Part shown: positions 12,530 to 25,544 of the stretch, piece by piece | How the letters are laid out: each line of letters begins with the position of its first letter | How positions within the stretch are numbered: the stretch's first letter is position 1 | Source: Physella acuta | Lineage: Eukaryota > Mollusca > Gastropoda > Physidae | Length of the DNA: 64,000 bases | Assembly: GCF_028476545.1 (NCBI RefSeq) | Contig: NW_026732731.1 | Location: 287,231-351,230, forward strand | Direction of reading: 5' to 3' | Notes under the pieces: generated by a model | Seen by the model: the letters and a program-made list of their open reading frames with translations, nothing else | Told to the model about the DNA's origin: nothing | Database searches by the model: none | Position numbers and translations under genes: made by a program

Positions 12530-13036
12530 GTTAAGGGTTACAAATTTTGTAATTCTAATAGTCTGATTAAAAAAAACTCAGCAATATTGTTATCAACATC
12601 CATATTTGAGCATTGTTCTTGTGTGCTGCTAAATTGTTTTTTAAAACAAAGTCAAATTTTGCTCTTAACCTTATGTTACATATTCACACCTGAAAAATTT
12701 AAATATCAGCCAAATTTAAACATCAGCGAAATTTCCTGATACTCACATATCATTCTTGCATCAGCCACATCCCTTAGATGTCATTAAAATATTGTGCTAA
12801 GACAATCCCTGTCATTCCAGTCTTACATAAACTTACACACAGTCACATATATATGTAAATCACTCCAGTCATCCCCATGACACATAATCACACTTTAAAA
12901 TTTCTTCCTTGGACGGAGGCAAGAGAGAAGGGGGTAGACTGGGGAAGGCCATCAAGCAACTAGCCAGTGTGTATTCTGGTACAGCCACTAAACAGTCAGT
13001 TGGTCTCAGAGTTTTACTAGTGTCAGCACTGTTACC

Positions 13037-13314
13037 CAGTGGCGTAGCGAGGTCGGGTGTCACCCCCCAGAGGCGTAGCGACCCTTCCCGGGGACAAACT
13101 TTCAAGTTTTCGATTTGCACCCCCCCCCTCAAACTTTCGTTTTGCACCCCCCCCCCCTCAAGTTTTCGATTTGCACCCCCCCTCAAACTTTCAATTTTCA
13201 ACCCCCCCCCTCAAGTTTTTCTCTATATATTTTGCTATTTTTTGCCTTGGTGTCACCCCCCTAAATGGTGTCACCCGGTGCGATCCGCACCCCCCCCCCC
13301 TCGCTACGCCCCTG
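13037..13314. mobile_element. hAT-like MITE (CAGTGGCGTAGCGAGG) inside ZMAT5-like coding sequence
   Basis: 278 bases with inverted ends CAGTGGCGTAGCGAGG and CCTCGCTACGCCCCTG (one mismatch), flanked by identical 8-base duplications CTGTTACC at 13029-13036 and 13315-13322. The inside is made of poly-C tracts and CAAGTTTTCGATTTGCACC-type subrepeats. Non-coding. The perfect duplications mark a fairly recent hit. Confidence 0.93.
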
Positions 13315-13549
13315 CTGTTACCTGTGCTGTTGTCGACATTGTCTAATTTCAGTTTTTTGCTCATTTTGTCTACCCACTCGATGAGTAAGTTTTTAACATT
13401 GTCTTCAGTGTTTGTCTCCCCTGCTCCAAGCTGCTTCATGCGTACAATCTCAGCCAGCCTGTTCCTGTCCTCATGGCTCAGATGAGAAAACTGACAGCGG
13501 TCTCCAAACTTACAGTCACCAGTAGATAGAAATGCCCGACATGGTTTTT

Positions 13550-14063
13550 ACTTTCTCGTATATACGAAGTATAGAGAGTCTTGTAATCGTGCAAAATTTA
13601 CACCTCACTGATACGGAAAAACATAATTTTGCAATCTTGTCCGTTTGTCTGTGTGTCTGTGTGTCTCTGTGTCTGTGTGTAAACACGATAACTTGAGTAA
13701 CGTTACAGCTAGGTTGATGAAATTTCATATATAAGTATTTTATCAAAATCGTAGATCCGTATCGATATTTAAGCGATTTCCGATAACCGGAAGTGGTACT
13801 TTTTCTATTTTGAATTTTTCAAAAGCCTATAACTTGAGTACTATTTCAGATAGATAAATGAAATTTCACATGTAAGTAAAAGATCTAATTCTCTACCTTC
13901 TGTCAAATTGTGAATAATTTCCGTTGACCGGAAGTACTAATTTACGCTATTTCCTATTTCTCAAAAAACGCATGTAAATTTATAAAGTACTTCCGAGTTG
14001 CCATCCCACATAGTGTTATATTAGAATATTCGAGAAAGTTTAGGGGAGATCACTCCCGGTTTA
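13550..14063 (+). mobile_element. ACTTTCTCG element, copy 2, inserted between ZMAT5-like segments
   Basis: Starts ACTTTCTCGTATATACGAAG; an inverted CGAGAAAGT lies at 14030-14038, with about 25 bases of GGGAGATCACTCCC-containing sequence beyond it. T-runs flank it (13545-13549 and 14064-14069), compatible with a 5-base TTTTT duplication. Removing 514 bases plus one T5 joins the two zinc-finger segments in frame (KK then PCRAF). Superfamily unknown. The left end is supported by a second copy (12476); the right end is less sure. Confidence 0.6.
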
Positions 14064-14541
14064 TTTTTTAGTTTTATCATCCTGCAGTATTTCTTCTTCA
14101 TCCCTAAAGGCATCATAATGTGCTTTCCTGTTCTGAAGGTGAGCGTTGCCAGTCAGGTGGACCTTACGACTCGTTGGATTATCAGCAAATGATTTCTCAC
14201 AGTAATCGCAGTAGTAGCGCCTCCCCATTTTCACATAATCAGCAGGTCTTAGGAGACAGGCCTTCTGTTCTAGACATAGCACTCACGTTACCCGTTACTA
14301 CACTAACACTGTAACAGACTGTAACAGTCTTACCGAGATCTAGTACTCGTCTTACAGAGTTAGTTACACACTCAACACTGTAACGGTTTTACTGTAACCT
14401 ACCACAAGTACAGGCCTACATGTACATACAGTACAGACTGTGGCGTGCAGAGGGGGGGGCGGAGGGGGCCCAGGCCCCGGGCAGCCACATCAAGGGGGCA
14501 TCCAAAGGGGGTAAAAAAATGATTTTTTTTTTTTAAATTTT

Positions 14542-14578
<37 letters not shown>

Positions 14579-14799
14579 GAAAGCTAAATGTCTACTAAGG
14601 TTTGTCTACCTAGGCAGAATTATCAAATTATCACAATTTGCCGAATTCACCGAAATGTGTATATACAATCAACACATGGCACTGATATAGTCATCGTAAG
14701 GGGCATCGGTGAAGGGTAGTGGTGTAGTAGTCATTGATATTCCCCGAATAAATGTATGCAGTCTTTCAATTAATAGAGTATCTGATACTTGTGTAGGTA

Positions 14800-15090
14800 G
14801 GGGCATCTTTTAGAGAACACGCCCATAATCATTTTATACACTTGTGGTCATCCATAGAGTATTAAAGCCCATGATTATAATTTACACACTGTAGGGGCAT
14901 CTTTTAGAGAACACGCCCATAATCATTTTATACACTTGTGGTCATCCATAGAGTATTAAAGCCCATGATTATAATTTACACACTGTAGGGGCATCTTTTA
15001 GAGAACACGCCCATAATCATTTTATACTTTGTGGTCATCCATAGAGTATTAAAGCCCATGATTATAATTTACACACTGTAGGGGCATCTT
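14800..15090 (+). repeat. 94-base tandem repeat, three copies plus a partial
   Basis: Units start at 14800, 14894 and 14988 (GGGGCATCTTTTAGAGAACA) and a partial begins at 15081. Near-identical. The GGGCATC motif then recurs with decay to about 15400 and once more next to the right end of the hAT-like element (18650), so the array grew from the element's own subterminal motif. Confidence 0.9.
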
Positions 15091-15613
15091 TAATGTAATT
15101 TACTTATATTCATCATAATACTTTTGAAGGGCATCCAAACAGTAATTATGCCCGCATACATTTTATATATCGTCAGGGCATCTTTAAAGTAATTTACTTG
15201 TATTCACGTTTGTATTTATATAATTATAGCAATTATGCCCATATTCGTTTATATATTATCGGATATTTATTATGCTTATATTCATTATTGAATGTCTGAA
15301 GGGCATCCCTACAGTAATTATGCCCTTGTTCGCTTTATATTTTATCGGGCATCTTTATTATGTTTCTATTCATTGCATAATGTTTGTAGAGGCATCCTTA
15401 TTTATTATGATGGACGTAACGGCATTCGTAGACTGATTAAGCACACAGCCTATTGGTTTTTTTTTATTCTAATGATATTCTTTATTCATGGCCATTTGGA
15501 TTTTTGTGTACGGTTAAATACAAACTTTCAAGTCCGTACTGTTTTGATACACTGGGCCGGGCCGAGTTAACTTCAATCTAAAGTTGTCCTTAAGTCTCAC
15601 ACTTCATAATTAG

Positions 15614-15740
15614 GGGTCATCCATTTATGACGTCCACACTGGGGGGGGGGGGGGTCCGAAAAAAATTGACTTTTGTGTACGCGTGTGGACAGGGGGAGGG
15701 GGGGGGGGGGTTGGCCCAATGTGGACGTCCACACATTAAA
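15614..15740. repeat. partial GGGGTCATCCA-type MITE
   Basis: Begins TTA then GGGGTCATCCATTTATGACG, resembling the ends of the PIF/Harbinger-like MITEs at 19334, 54839 and 56727, but here with GTGTGGAC motifs and poly-G. The other end is not clear. Confidence 0.45.
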
Positions 15741-16120
15741 TCTAACATTATTTTTGGTAGTGTGAAAGAAAAATATTTCCTTGCGAAGCTAACGTCCATC
15801 TGTCCTATCTCTCTGGCCCACCACCCAGCTTGGGTCTATGCCCTGGCTTAACCTCGAATACAATAGGATCCAATTACCTGTTTCCTCACATTTGCATCCC
15901 ATGTCAAATACCAGGCGACCTGCATTGCCCCTAGCCTGCACTTCTCTAGGTAGGCGGGGATCCCAGTTCAGTTGTGAGACGGGAGAGGGGTGGAGGGGGG
16001 GGGGGGCATAGCACGCTGTCCTTGTTCAGGTGTGGGAGGGGGGGGGCGTTAATACACACTAGCATCAACGTTGGACTCAGTAATATAACAGTGCCAATGC
16101 GACTACAAGTGTGCGAAATA

Positions 16121-16279
16121 ATGGCTAGTCAAAACACCGCGAAATATGCTAAATTAAATGATTTGTATCAAAAGGCTTATCCTTCCAAATTGAAATATCA
16201 ACTTCAAAAAGAGGTTAATAGCCTATGGCTTAATTTAAAGAGGCAGCCAGAAGAACAATTTAATTTACAGCTAAATTAA
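16121..16279 (+). CDS. 52-residue hypothetical ORF inside the hAT-like element
   Basis: Begins MASQNTAKYAKLNDLYQKAY and continues with a Lys/Leu-rich amphipathic stretch (LQKEVNSLWLNLKRQPEEQF) to TAA. Residue use is more protein-like than in the surrounding frames, and it may be the N-terminal part of a lost transposon protein. I do not recognise the family. Confidence 0.3.
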   Translation: MASQNTAKYAKLNDLYQKAYPSKLKYQLQKEVNSLWLNLKRQPEEQFNLQLN

Positions 16280-16826
16280 GGGTCTGACATAGCATAGTGG
16301 ATTTTTAAACACAGTCCGATGTAGAAGTGTTGTTTTTTTAGGGCTGGCAGCTTTAGCCAAACAAGGTACACTTCTGTTATATTCAAGGTTCAGATACTTT
16401 GAGAGTATCTAGCATCACCCATCTCTTTAAAGAGTTGACGTTTTGACCAAGTGGTTTAGAGAAAAAATCTGAAACATCTCTAGTTCAATGCACACTCTCA
16501 CCTGTATTAGTTACACTATAGGAATTCCTAAACAGGCCAAGAGAGAAACATCCCATAAATAAAGGCGTGTCTGACGCCCTAATTGTAGACACGGACAGCG
16601 TTTTTGTCCCTGCTGACCCGGGTGGTAATACAATACCGGATGAGACTCTTTTGTAGTGCATCACAGCCCCCCCCCTCCCCACCACGACACGTCCGCAATT
16701 GTCTCCCCCCTTTCCAACCCCTCCCCCCCCCCCCCCCCCCCCCCAAGTTCCAACCATTTACTCCATTTGGATTTAGCTGGCTGTAGTCAACGTTTTCATC
16801 TCAATTAAGATAAGTACAATTTTTTA

Positions 16827-18554
<1,728 letters not shown>

Positions 18555-18639
<85 letters not shown>
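18555..18639. repeat. (TA)n microsatellite, right side of nested element
   Basis: Pure TA run directly after the right terminus GACCGTAAC. Confidence 0.95.
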
Positions 18640-18641
<2 letters not shown>

Positions 18642-18713
18642 TATTTATGGGGGCATCTTTCGCTTGAGTTTGCCCCGGGCATCTACATAGGTCTGCACGC
18701 CACTGAGTACAGT

Positions 18714-19330
18714 TACACAGTAGAGTAGTCTACAGTCTACACTACACTTGACTACATACTATAGTAATCATAGTCATAGTCTACAGCTATCTAGCTAACT
18801 AGTAGCTAGTTCTACAACTGACCTAGCCCGATTATTAGGCTTAACGGATCCGTTATATTAATAATTTGGTAGATCTAGTAATTTATTATGCCTAGGCCTA
18901 TAGATCTACAATAGATCTAGCAAAAAGAGACAATAAGGAATGCTATACTCAATTAGACATCTTTGCGAAAATACAACATCCTCGATCATAAGGAAACACC
19001 AGATGCCTAGAAATTAAAACTTTATTCCGCTAACAGTTTTTAAGATTTAAACCACATTCAAATGATAATTCTAAAATTATAAGAAATTTAAAATAAGAAA
19101 CTTTTTTATACAAGTATGTTAATATAATCACTTAATACTATAATAAAAATGTATTATTTATTATCTAGCCTAATTAATTATTCTTTATTTTAACGATTTT
19201 TGAGAATTTATTTTTAAGATTATTCCCCTTAGTTAAATAGAATTCTTGAAAGGGGGAAAAGCTAACACAATTTAATATTCAATATTAAACAAAATCAATT
19301 ATATATGCACTTGTATTTTAAAATAATGTA
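18714..19330. other. AT-rich spacer
   Basis: Contains some TAGATCTA-type low-complexity DNA near 18870-18920. No gene seen. Confidence 0.5.
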
Positions 19331-19333
19331 TTA

Positions 19334-19753
19334 GGGGTCGTCCATAAATGACGTCACACTCGTAGGGGGGAGGCGGGGTCCGTAATTTTGTGAAGGTGTG
19401 ATGAGGGGAAAGGGGGGGGGGGGGTTCAGATGGTGGGATGTCACATTTTTGCATTAACAAAAAGTAATGTTAGAAAACAAATTTCAGCCGTTATTTCGCG
19501 TTTTAGAAAACTGTTTTAATAATAGGAATTGATTAAAATACTCTATTTTGACAGAGTTCAGACAAGATTTTGGAAAAATATCGTATTTTAAGAAAACTTC
19601 AACTGCAATTTTGAGAGGGGTTGTAGGCTGAGGTGTGACGTCATTTTAGGTGGGGGGGGGGGGGGGTCTGGCTTTTTGTGACGGTGTGACGGAGGGGAGG
19701 GGGGGGGAGGTAAAAATCGTCAAAAAAGCGTGACGTCATCTATTGATGACCCC
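19334..19753. mobile_element. PIF/Harbinger-like MITE, copy 1
   Basis: 420 bases; ends GGGGTCGTCCATAAATGACG and complement of GGGGTCATCAATAGATGACG, with TTA on both sides (19331-19333, 19754-19756). Poly-G tracts lie next to each end. Three copies in the window have the 3-base duplications TTA, TAA and CAA, which fits PIF/Harbinger. It carries three TGACGTCA palindromes. Confidence 0.8.
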
Positions 19754-19821
19754 TTAATGTGGTGGCTTGTTTACAAAAAAAAATAATACGAATGTAAATA
19801 TAAAAAAAATGTTGTTTCCTT

Positions 19822-19985
19822 TCGAACCTGACGGTGCATGGGGCAAGTGAAGTAGAGTTCACCTGTTTCTGCGACCTCGGCGTATGAAGAGAAAATGTGG
19901 CCAGCCATCTTTCTTAACGTGAGTCAGGTACCCATCAGAGCGGGGTTGACTCAGGAAATTTCAAAGACCTGAACTACACCAAGAA
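19822..19985 (-). repeat. SINE B, partial
   Basis: Reverse copy with GGGCAAGTGAAGTAGAGTTC, then GTGAGTCAGGTACCCATCAG. The tRNA-like head is missing. Confidence 0.7.
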
Positions 19986-20099
19986 TAATATTTCTGCATA
20001 AATATGTAACTAAAGGCACCAATACTTGTATACTTTTTTTTTAGTTGCTCAAATGTTTAATATTCAAATAGAATACTTTTATCTAACTGGTTTTGTAGG

Positions 20100-20468
20100 T
20101 CAACTATATATATATATATATAGTTTAGTGACGGCTATTTGGGGCAGATAATTTAGTTTGAAACGATTTTAAACTTAGGGCAGGTAACTAAGAGGAGTTT
20201 ACTTTCACGGGGGGGGGGGGGGGAGAAAGGAGTTTAAACTTAGGGGAGGTAACTAAGAGGAGTTTACTTTCACGGGGGGGGGGGGGGGTTGGGGAAAGGA
20301 GTTGGGGGGGGGGGGGGGCTATCGTCCTTAACGAGCTACTGATAGTGTTTTAAAGCAAATATTTTCAGTGGCAGCGTTGGTACTGTCGAATTCACAAATT
20401 ATGAATTACTGAAAAGTAAAAAATAAAACAACTAAAGAGTGGCGTATGATACGCCGCGGGTCGGCTCG
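20100..20468 (+). mobile_element. small Helitron-like element, copy A
   Basis: Begins TCAAC(TA)n and ends with the hairpin GGCGTATGATACGCC followed by GCGGGTCGGCTCG, then T. The 3' 150 bases match the element inserted at 27192-27442 (reverse). The middle holds a tandem duplication of about 70 bases (GGTAACTAAGAGGAGTTTAC) with poly-G runs. The 3' end is well supported; the 5' end is not preceded by A, so it is less sure. Confidence 0.6.
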
Positions 20469-20534
20469 TTTTGTTATAATTAAAAAAAAAATAGCACAGT
20501 GTTTTAGGCTGTTTTGTGTCTTTCCTTAAAGTTT

Positions 20535-20745
20535 TACAGGGAAGTTCTCTTCCATGACGGTCCATGGTGCAAATGAAGAAGAGTTTACCTTTTTCTGTGA
20601 TCTCGGCAAATGAAGGGATAGTGTGGTTAGCATCATGCCAAGGCGCCTTTAATTTCCCTAATGTAAGTACCCGGATTCGAACTCGTGACTTTCAGGTTAG
20701 CAGTCTAGCGCTCTACCGCTAAGCCACTCAGTTCCGCGTTACACA
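20535..20745 (-). repeat. SINE B, best-preserved tRNA-like head
   Basis: Read on -, the head is GTGGCTTAGCGGTAGAGCGC followed by CGAGTTCGAATCCGGG, a clear A box and B box of a tRNA-derived Pol III promoter. The body and the CATTTGCCGAGATCACAG segment follow. It is the clearest evidence that SINE B is tRNA-derived. Confidence 0.85.
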
Positions 20746-22071
20746 GTAAACTGGTATAGTATTTCCGGTTCCTCTTTGCAGTATTTTCATTCTTACTTTG
20801 TTCCATTCTTCTACCATCTTTTTGCATTCACCCTCAAACTATCCAGCATTTTGGTTGGTTTGCTTATATCTATTTTGCCTAACCGCAAGTAAGTGACCAG
20901 AATCAGAATCTACCTCAAGGTAGTTTCTGGAATCTACTATGCCAAATCTACTTTTCCAATCATTTAGAACATGGTCTATTTGGTTACAGGTTGTTCAGTC
21001 GGGTGAGATACAGGTAGATTTATGAATAAGTGTATGGGAGAATGAGTACTACTGACTTTTCTGTCTTTTCCTCTAGCAAAATCTATTAGCATAATACTTT
21101 GTTCTTACTTATTCATGTAGGCTATTGTTGGTCAAATTTCTGTCTCTTTATTATTTCGTTACTTTTATTTTGTTTGTGGTTATTGGCTGCTTGTGTGGGT
21201 ATTACATATACATTTGTGTGGAGACAAGTGGATAATATATCTGTGTGGCTGTGGCTTGTTCTTGCAGTTTTTTTGTGTGAAATATTTTAAATTTATTTAA
21301 AACAAAAAATAAATAAATCTCTTAAAAGCCTCAGAAACAAGTGGCGCCAAGCTACTTGTAGTATTTCATAAGTTAGATGAGTAAATGTCGCACAAAAGAC
21401 AGGACCCTCTTAACTTATTCACAAAAACTCAAGGCCCGTTTTTATATTAGTGACACCAACATTACCCTTAACCACGCATAGTTAAACTGAAGGAGTTACC
21501 GTTCCTCCGACGAGGAAGTGACTTGAGTGTATTCTGAACGAGCCATGATTGTTATGCCTAGCACGTAGCGGCGGACTGACTAGGGACATGAACAGCTTGG
21601 GACGTGTGTCACTCTCATGATGTCCAATGATGAAAACACGGCATAAGGTGACAACGTCAGGACGTAATCTCGTTCTCGACGTAGCTGACGTGTCTGAAGA
21701 AAAATATACCTGAACCTTGGAGCTTGAAGAGGGTAAGGGATAACTACAAAGGACATTGAAGAGTAATTTAAAAACTGCTAACAACTCCCTCCCTCCTCAA
21801 AAAAAAAATTCTAAAAAATAATTAAAAAATTATAAATCAACCCATCAAATAAAAATACATTATCTTAACTATCAGGAAAAGCACTTTATACTTTATCTTG
21901 TGAAACTTTGTGAAAATATAAAAGTTTAGGGAAATTTTGGACATTATAAATAGCTCAAAATTTGGGCTTGAAATAAACAAGATGACCCATGCAAGAAATG
22001 ATTACAAAATTTACAAGGAAGCTATAATTTGTTCATAAACACAAAACACTAACATTTATACCTTCTTTACT
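20746..22071. other. spacer without recognisable genes
   Basis: A stretch at 21420-21790 is richer in GC and has a 100-codon reverse frame without domain signs; I could not place it in any family. The rest is AT-rich. Confidence 0.4.
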
Positions 22072-22408
22072 CGGGCAGATGAGGCTCGTTAGCTGGGGAC
22101 AGCCACTCTTCTAGGAGAGATAACTCCAAAATTAAACAACTGCTGCCTTGCAGTTTGTTCTTGGTTGGACAAAGGCTATGGAAGCAAATCCAAAAAGAAG
22201 AGCAGGCTGAAATCGGAGTCAATGGCCTCTATGGCGCATAACCAGTTGACACGTAACGCTTAATTGTGTTGGAGGCGTGGTCGAGTCGGCAAAAAGCTCA
22301 TGGTTGATAAATTCGAACAAAGTCTCGAGTTCAAACCCACTGGCAGATAAATCTCGATCCCCTTCAACACTAATAATTAAGAACGAAGAAGAAGAAAGAA
22401 GATACCTT
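22072..22408 (+). repeat. SINE A, dimeric form, first head missing
   Basis: Body GATGAGGCTCGTTAGCTGGG through AAGCAGGCTGAAATCGGAG-like sequence, then a second tRNA-like head (GGCGTGGTCGAGTCGGC, GAGTTCAAACCC) at about 22272-22350, then the (GAA)n tail. Matches 50018-50413 in layout. Confidence 0.85.
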
Positions 22409-22504
22409 CTTCAAAATGATAGACGTTCAATGGACATAAGTGACTCTACAACTAGGGTTATGGCTCCCTATCTATAATGTCCATCATGGCGAAGATACTT
22501 TTAT

Positions 22505-22810
22505 CAGGGGCGGTGGCCGTGCTCTTGAGAAAGGTGGGGGTGGGGAAGGATGACCCCCCACCCCCCCACCCCCAGGAGAAGTGCCTGAAACTACTCAATA
22601 ATCCACATAAAATAGCTTACAACTAATTAAAAGACACCCCCCCCTGTAGAGATGCATGAAAGAAACTCTAAACAATAAGCCTCATAAAGCAGCAGCTTAC
22701 AACAAGTTAAAAGGCACCCCCGCCCCGCCCCCGAAGAGATGTCTGAAAGAAACAGTTTACACCTTAGTGAAATGGAAACCCAACAGCTAGCTCCATAAAA
22801 CGGATATTAC
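22505..22810 (+). repeat. CAGGGGCGGTGG element end with about 105-base tandem repeats
   Basis: Starts TCAGGGGCGGTGGCCG, like the CAGKGGCGG ends of hAT MITEs here. Two to three degenerate units follow, each with a poly-C tract, AGATGCMTGAAAGAAAC and CTTACAAC. No matching right end was found. Confidence 0.5.
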
Positions 22811-23497
22811 AAATTTAAATAATCTTTCAACAACTCATCAAAAAAATGACTCATACACACGCAACGGTTCATACATATAAAATGACCCCTCTCTCACCTG
22901 ATACACACCTTTTAAATAAATATGGCTCGGAATTTATTTTTACAAGCGTACTAATCAACGTAGCCATCACAGGACAAATCTGACACTAATCGGAAGCGAG
23001 GCACACTTTTGTTGTGACAAGACAGACCTAGTTTACCTGAAGCCCGTCAACAAAAAAGGTAGACTTGACGATTTGGTTTTTGGACACGGAAACGCAGTTG
23101 GAAAGTGAATCTATCATAAATTAATGATCTTGCTGTACTTAGGTTATGAGCGCATGCGCTCCTTTTTTTTTTTTTTTTAGCGAGGGAGTAATCTTATCAA
23201 AATGGGAGGTAATCGAGTTGAAAAACTATAATTCTAGGAAAAATAGAAATATGCTTTGAAACAAGACAAAAAAACCCATTTTTTTCAAGGATATATACTA
23301 CACTAAATTAATCAATGTTGTATTTTTTCCGTTATCATCGAGGAAAACTGGGAATAAATATTTTTTTTTCGGAATAATAAAATCTAAGACTTAAAAATAC
23401 TTTAGGTCTCTTTAATATATAAACTTAACATCAAAAGTTGTTTTTAATATTAAATCAATAATTTAGGGTTTGCCATTAGATTATCTGTATCAATCCA

Positions 23498-23616
23498 CTG
23501 TTCAAGCAGTACATATAATAAAATTGGAACTATACAGAGAATATTAGCATGTCCCTCGCGCAGAGATGACACGCAGAATAGTGAAGCGTTTCCAAATTTA
23601 AAAAAAAAAAAAAAAA
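23498..23616 (+). pseudogene. U6 snRNA retropseudogene with A-tail
   Basis: 23498-23599 follows U6 from its 5' stem to its 3' end: CAGTACATATAATAAAATTG, TATACAGAGAATATTAGCAT (U6 has ACAGAGAAGATTAGCAT), GATGACACGCAGAATAGTG and AAGCGTTTCCAAATTT. A run of A (23600-23616) replaces the T-run of a Pol III terminator. The ACAGAGA box is intact, but several substitutions lie elsewhere. The A-tail marks it as a LINE-mobilised copy, not a working gene. Confidence 0.85.
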
Positions 23617-24050
23617 TCAGTATCCGTCCACTCCATCGCAATGCACCCACTGCGAAGATATACTAGCAGTATTCATGTCAAAGATGCAGATTTAACTACT
23701 CCTCCAGAGCAGGAACCCAATCAAATCCCAGTGCACGATGAAGTCTACTGCAGAAAAAACCCAAAGAAACAGGCAATATGAGAACTGTTTTTAGAGACGA
23801 ACCAAATCAAGCAAAAAATACAACCCACTAAAGCCAGAATTTCAGATCAAACTATTTCACCCCCCCCCTCTCTCTCTCCAAACTCATCTCCATAACCATA
23901 GTTTAAACGATTTGTATTATCTCCCCAACATATGAAGCGATCACGTACTTTTTTTTTGGTGATGTTATGTAGGGCCTACTTTATAGGAAATTTTAGAACA
24001 TTAAGAAATGAAATTTGTTTCCTTTTCATGTAAAAAGTATGCAATACAAT

Positions 24051-24916
<866 letters not shown>

Positions 24917-25055
24917 AATACAATGTATTTCATGTATTTTAATGTATTTATTAACATGCAGCCTGTCCACGCAGCAAGCTCCTGGCTGGAATAAAGTGAA
25001 CTGTATGGAAGGAACAATATTAAAAAGTAAAATAAAAAATAAAATTTAAAAAAAT

Positions 25056-25376
25056 CCTCATAAGCCGATGATGAAAACTGTAATACTAAAGCGAACATTG
25101 CAAAGCAAACAGACACTATAAATTACATGTCTGGGGCAAAAATAAATAAATAAATAAAAAACAAACAAACAAAAAAAAGTCAGCCCTCACAAGCCGATGA
25201 TGAAAACTGTAATACTAAAGCGAACACTGCAAAGCAAACTGACGCTGTAAATTACATGTCTGAGGGAAAAAAAAAAAGTCAGTCCTCACAAGCCGACGAT
25301 GAAAACTGTAATACTAAAGCGAACATGGCAAAACAAACTGACGCTGTAAATAACACCTCTGAGGCAAAAAAAAATT
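25056..25376 (+). repeat. tandem repeat, three units of about 95-130 bases
   Basis: Units begin near 25056, 25187 and 25286, each with AAGCCGATGATGAAAACTGT, AAGCGAACAYTGCAAA and ATTACATGTCTG, separated by A-rich linkers of different length. Confidence 0.9.
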
Positions 25377-25544
25377 GCTTGACTTAACCTATCCAAATTG
25401 ATTAGCGCTCGAGGAATGTCTTATCTACCTACCACGACTTGACCACGGCATACGTGCACATAGCTCTACTATCTCCCAACGTTATGATTGTGAGCTCTAG
25501 TTAACCACTTCAGCTCAGTGACGGGACATCGTTAACTCAACCGT

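Larger units (their letters stand above)
12874..14228 (-). pseudogene. ZMAT5: ZMAT5-like (U11/U12 snRNP 20K) locus, intronless, split by two insertions
   Basis: ZMAT5 is a small zinc-finger protein of the minor (U12) spliceosome. Three segments on - read as one protein: 14228-14064 (MGRRYYCDYCEKSFADN, matrin-type C2H2 finger), 13549-13315 (PCRAFLSTGDCKFGDRC, CCCH finger, then QFSHLSHEDRN and an acidic/helical part) and about 13036-12874 (Pro-rich tail ending VSWG, like the human VQWG). Together they make about 184 codons (human 170). Segments 1 and 2 are separated by a 514-base insertion between T-runs, with no GT-AG border. Segments 2 and 3 are separated by a 278-base MITE that shifts the frame; reading on into it reaches a stop. 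Lack of introns and the A17 tract downstream favour a processed retrocopy. A live gene with a disrupted allele is the alternative. Confidence 0.75.

Noticed and set aside
12362-12739. 125-codon + strand frame
   Set aside because: Crosses the ACTTTCTCG element and AT-rich DNA antisense to the ZMAT5-like 3' region; Phe/Ser/Asn-rich composition typical of AT-rich noise.
13029-13322. MITE in ZMAT5-like sequence acting as a newly gained intron
   Set aside because: On the coding strand the duplicated GGTAACAG could offer both GT and AG, but using both removes 7 extra bases and shifts the frame. Donors just inside the element lead to a stop. I see no frame-keeping GT-AG pair.
20700-20745. tRNA gene on the - strand with good A and B boxes
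   Set aside because: It is the head of a SINE B copy: the sequence runs into the SINE body, and there is no closed acceptor stem or terminator.
21482-21784. 100-codon - strand frame as a gene
   Set aside because: No recognisable domain or splice context; only one repeat-like GC-richer patch. Left as unassigned spacer.
23498-23616. Functional U6 snRNA gene
   Set aside because: No T-run terminator, an A-tail instead, and several substitutions against conserved U6.
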